From assembly GCA_020832465.1 (NCBI GenBank), contig JAFIER010000225.1, positions 1 to 35,470 on the forward strand: 35,470 bases of DNA, written 5' to 3'. The notes under the pieces are model-generated. The model did not search any database, was not told the origin of the DNA, and saw only the letters and a program-made list of their open reading frames with translations. This DNA is from Bernardetiaceae bacterium (GTDB lineage: Bacteria > Bacteroidota > Bacteroidia > Cytophagales > Bernardetiaceae). Shown here piece by piece: positions 34,730-35,470 of this stretch. The position numbers and the translations under genes are program-made. The first letter of the stretch is position 1. Each line of letters starts with the position of its first letter.

Positions 34730-34918
34730 CTCTTTGTCAGAATCAAGATTTTCAAGATTTTGGGATTTACTTGATTGCTTTAATCCTGCAAATCTTTGAA
34801 TCCCAAAAAAAGCGTCCCACTCCCCCCCACCTCTTTGACAGTCGCAGACCTCAAAGACGGCTGAAGAGAATCCTGCAAATCTTTGAATCCTCAAAAATTC
34901 TAATTCAGACAAAAAAGA
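34730..34918 (+). repeat. Tandem repeat unit 3, truncated and interrupted
   Basis: It starts like unit 2, but the sequence AATCCTGCAAATCTTTGAATCC occurs twice (34782-34803 and 34869-34890), bracketing an unrelated 65-bp insert rich in C (34804-34868) with CTTTGACAGTCG and ACCTCAAAGACGG. The unit then ends at ATTCAGAC, without the CGCCGTTAGGCG part. Confidence 0.7.
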
Positions 34919-35018
34919 TTTGTGTATTTAGCCCGTGAGGTTGCTTGTGAGATACAAGTAGCGGCGCAGAATCATTGCAGTTCTTTTTTTACACCTAAAC
35001 TTATCCCCTAAAAATAGC

Positions 35019-35286
35019 ATGAATAATCAACCCCATAAAATTCCTCGTTTCAAAGTACTCGATACTTTTGCAGGTGCTGGGGTTGTCCTACACTCTGGGA
35101 CGCTATTTCTGACATGCCTGATATAGAAGCCAGAGAAGGCGCAGAAGAAATGGCAATGGGGAAATATTCAAAAAGGTATATGACCAAAATAATCGTAGAA
35201 TGCACCCTGATAGACCCTGCCATACAATAGCAACATCTTTTTATGTAAACTTCGTACACCCCTTTAAAAATAGAAATTTTACTGCT
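35019..35286 (+). pseudogene. Cytosine-C5 DNA methyltransferase (Dcm-like) pseudogene in three frames
   Basis: An ATG at 35019 opens a 35-codon frame with motif I, FKVLDTFAGAG. It then stops at 35124. A second frame (from about 35093) reads LWDAISDMPDIEAREGAEEM. A third (from about 35179) reads RMHPDRPCHTIATSFYVN and FVHPFKNRNFTA, the C-terminal motif region of this family. The middle of the gene, including the catalytic Pro-Cys motif, is missing. About 85 codons remain of the roughly 350 expected. It is a decayed restriction-modification gene. Confidence 0.75.
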
Positions 35287-35317
35287 TTTAATTTTTTCAA
35301 AATAATGCTAATTCTGA

Positions 35318-35347
35318 TTTTAGACAAAGAAAAAATGCTTATCTTTG
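35318..35347 (+). promoter_or_regulatory. Bacteroidota-type promoter before the edge gene
   Basis: TATCTTTG (35340-35347) is a perfect TAnnTTTG -7 box, 25 bp before the ATG at 35373. The -33 region (around 35318) is T-rich but lacks a clear TTG. Confidence 0.45.
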
Positions 35348-35372
35348 TTTTACACAAAAAACAGGAAAAACT

Positions 35373-35470
35373 ATGCGTCGCTATTTCAATACATCAGGTC
35401 CGAATATTCCAGAAGAACACTACACCATCAGTAGAAAAAAACTCATCGAGCAGGGTTTAGACCTTGTACG
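35373..35470 (+). CDS. AAA-ATPase-like protein, N-terminus only (cut by window edge)
   Basis: Only 32 full codons lie in the window. The start MRRYFNTSGPNIPEEHYTI is the characteristic opening of AAA-like ATP-binding proteins that precedes the Walker A loop (often annotated AAA-like domain/DUF1703-associated ATPase). A good -7 box precedes it. Unlike the methylase remnants just upstream it is open to the edge, so it may be intact. No more can be said of its function. Confidence 0.65.
   Translation, partial: MRRYFNTSGPNIPEEHYTISRKKLIEQGLDLV

Larger units (their letters stand above)
33631..35372. other. Gene graveyard: repeats and methylase remnants
   Basis: About 1.7 kb with no intact gene. 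In order: a degenerate family-A element (33721-33780), an adenine methylase fragment (33775-33939, minus), dispersed repeat sequence, half an AATAATATTT palindrome (34001-34020), a short open tail (34012-34107), three tandem repeats (34165-34918), a cytosine methylase pseudogene (35019-35286) and a promoter (about 35340). Confidence 0.75.

Noticed and set aside
34697-34912. 71-codon minus-strand frame within the tandem repeats
   Set aside because: It is made of repeat sequence and the C-rich insert, with no protein pattern.
34165-34918. CRISPR array
   Set aside because: Repeat units are 250-314 bp and contiguous, not 25-40 bp repeats with unique spacers; no cas genes.
1-35470. tRNA or rRNA genes
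   Set aside because: No cloverleaf with GTTC-type T-loop and CCA end, and no conserved rRNA sequence, was found by eye on either strand; a covariance-model search would be decisive.

Overview
The window looks like a chromosomal segment of a Gram-negative member of the Bacteroidota, probably a Cytophagales-like aerobe. This rests on AT-rich DNA, almost no Shine-Dalgarno sequences, a few TAnnTTTG-type promoter boxes, lipid A genes (lpxK, lpxH), TamB, DUF4403, and a MurA whose catalytic-loop Cys is replaced by Asp. No rRNA, tRNA, CRISPR array or intact transposase was seen. The genus cannot be fixed from sequence alone.

Layout. 65-2920 (-): secreted M16 zinc peptidase, followed by about 1 kb of gene-free, repeat-rich DNA. 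3958-6675 (+): beta-propeller lipoprotein, nicotinamidase and a membrane-anchored protein, convergent with lpxK (-). 8105-16125 (+): secreted protein, CusF-like lipoprotein, 12-TPR protein, murA, YhhQ-type queuosine-precursor transporter, ENPP-type phosphodiesterase, SpoIIAA-like protein and rhodanese. 16230-17390 (-): SPFH-GYF protein. 17720-30751 (+): citrate synthase, DUF4403 lipoprotein, giant TamB (TTG start), FAD oxidoreductase, ChaN-like protein, secreted protein and leucine dehydrogenase. 30867-33630 (-): Ldh-family dehydrogenase, lpxH and free-methionine sulfoxide reductase. 33.7-35.3 kb: a graveyard holding a DPPY-type adenine methylase fragment, about 300-bp tandem repeats and a cytosine-C5 methyltransferase pseudogene. 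The first 33 codons of an AAA-ATPase-like gene lie at the right edge.

How the genes work together. Most are housekeeping: envelope building (MurA, LpxK, LpxH, TamB), central metabolism (citrate synthase, leucine and Ldh-type dehydrogenases, nicotinamidase) and redox or metal handling (fRMsr, rhodanese, CusF-like and ChaN-like proteins). No coherent new multigene system was found.

The most notable signal is between the genes. A family of non-coding elements of about 105-130 bp has 16-bp terminal inverted repeats and two internal hairpins. Three copies are flanked by exact 9-bp target-site duplications. Several copies sit within about 30 bp downstream of stop codons, two of them between a stop codon and that gene's intrinsic terminator. 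One degenerate copy interrupts the adenine-methylase fragment. A second inverted-repeat family is nested or mosaic with the first. The palindrome CTCGAG is also strongly over-represented (26 counted by eye).
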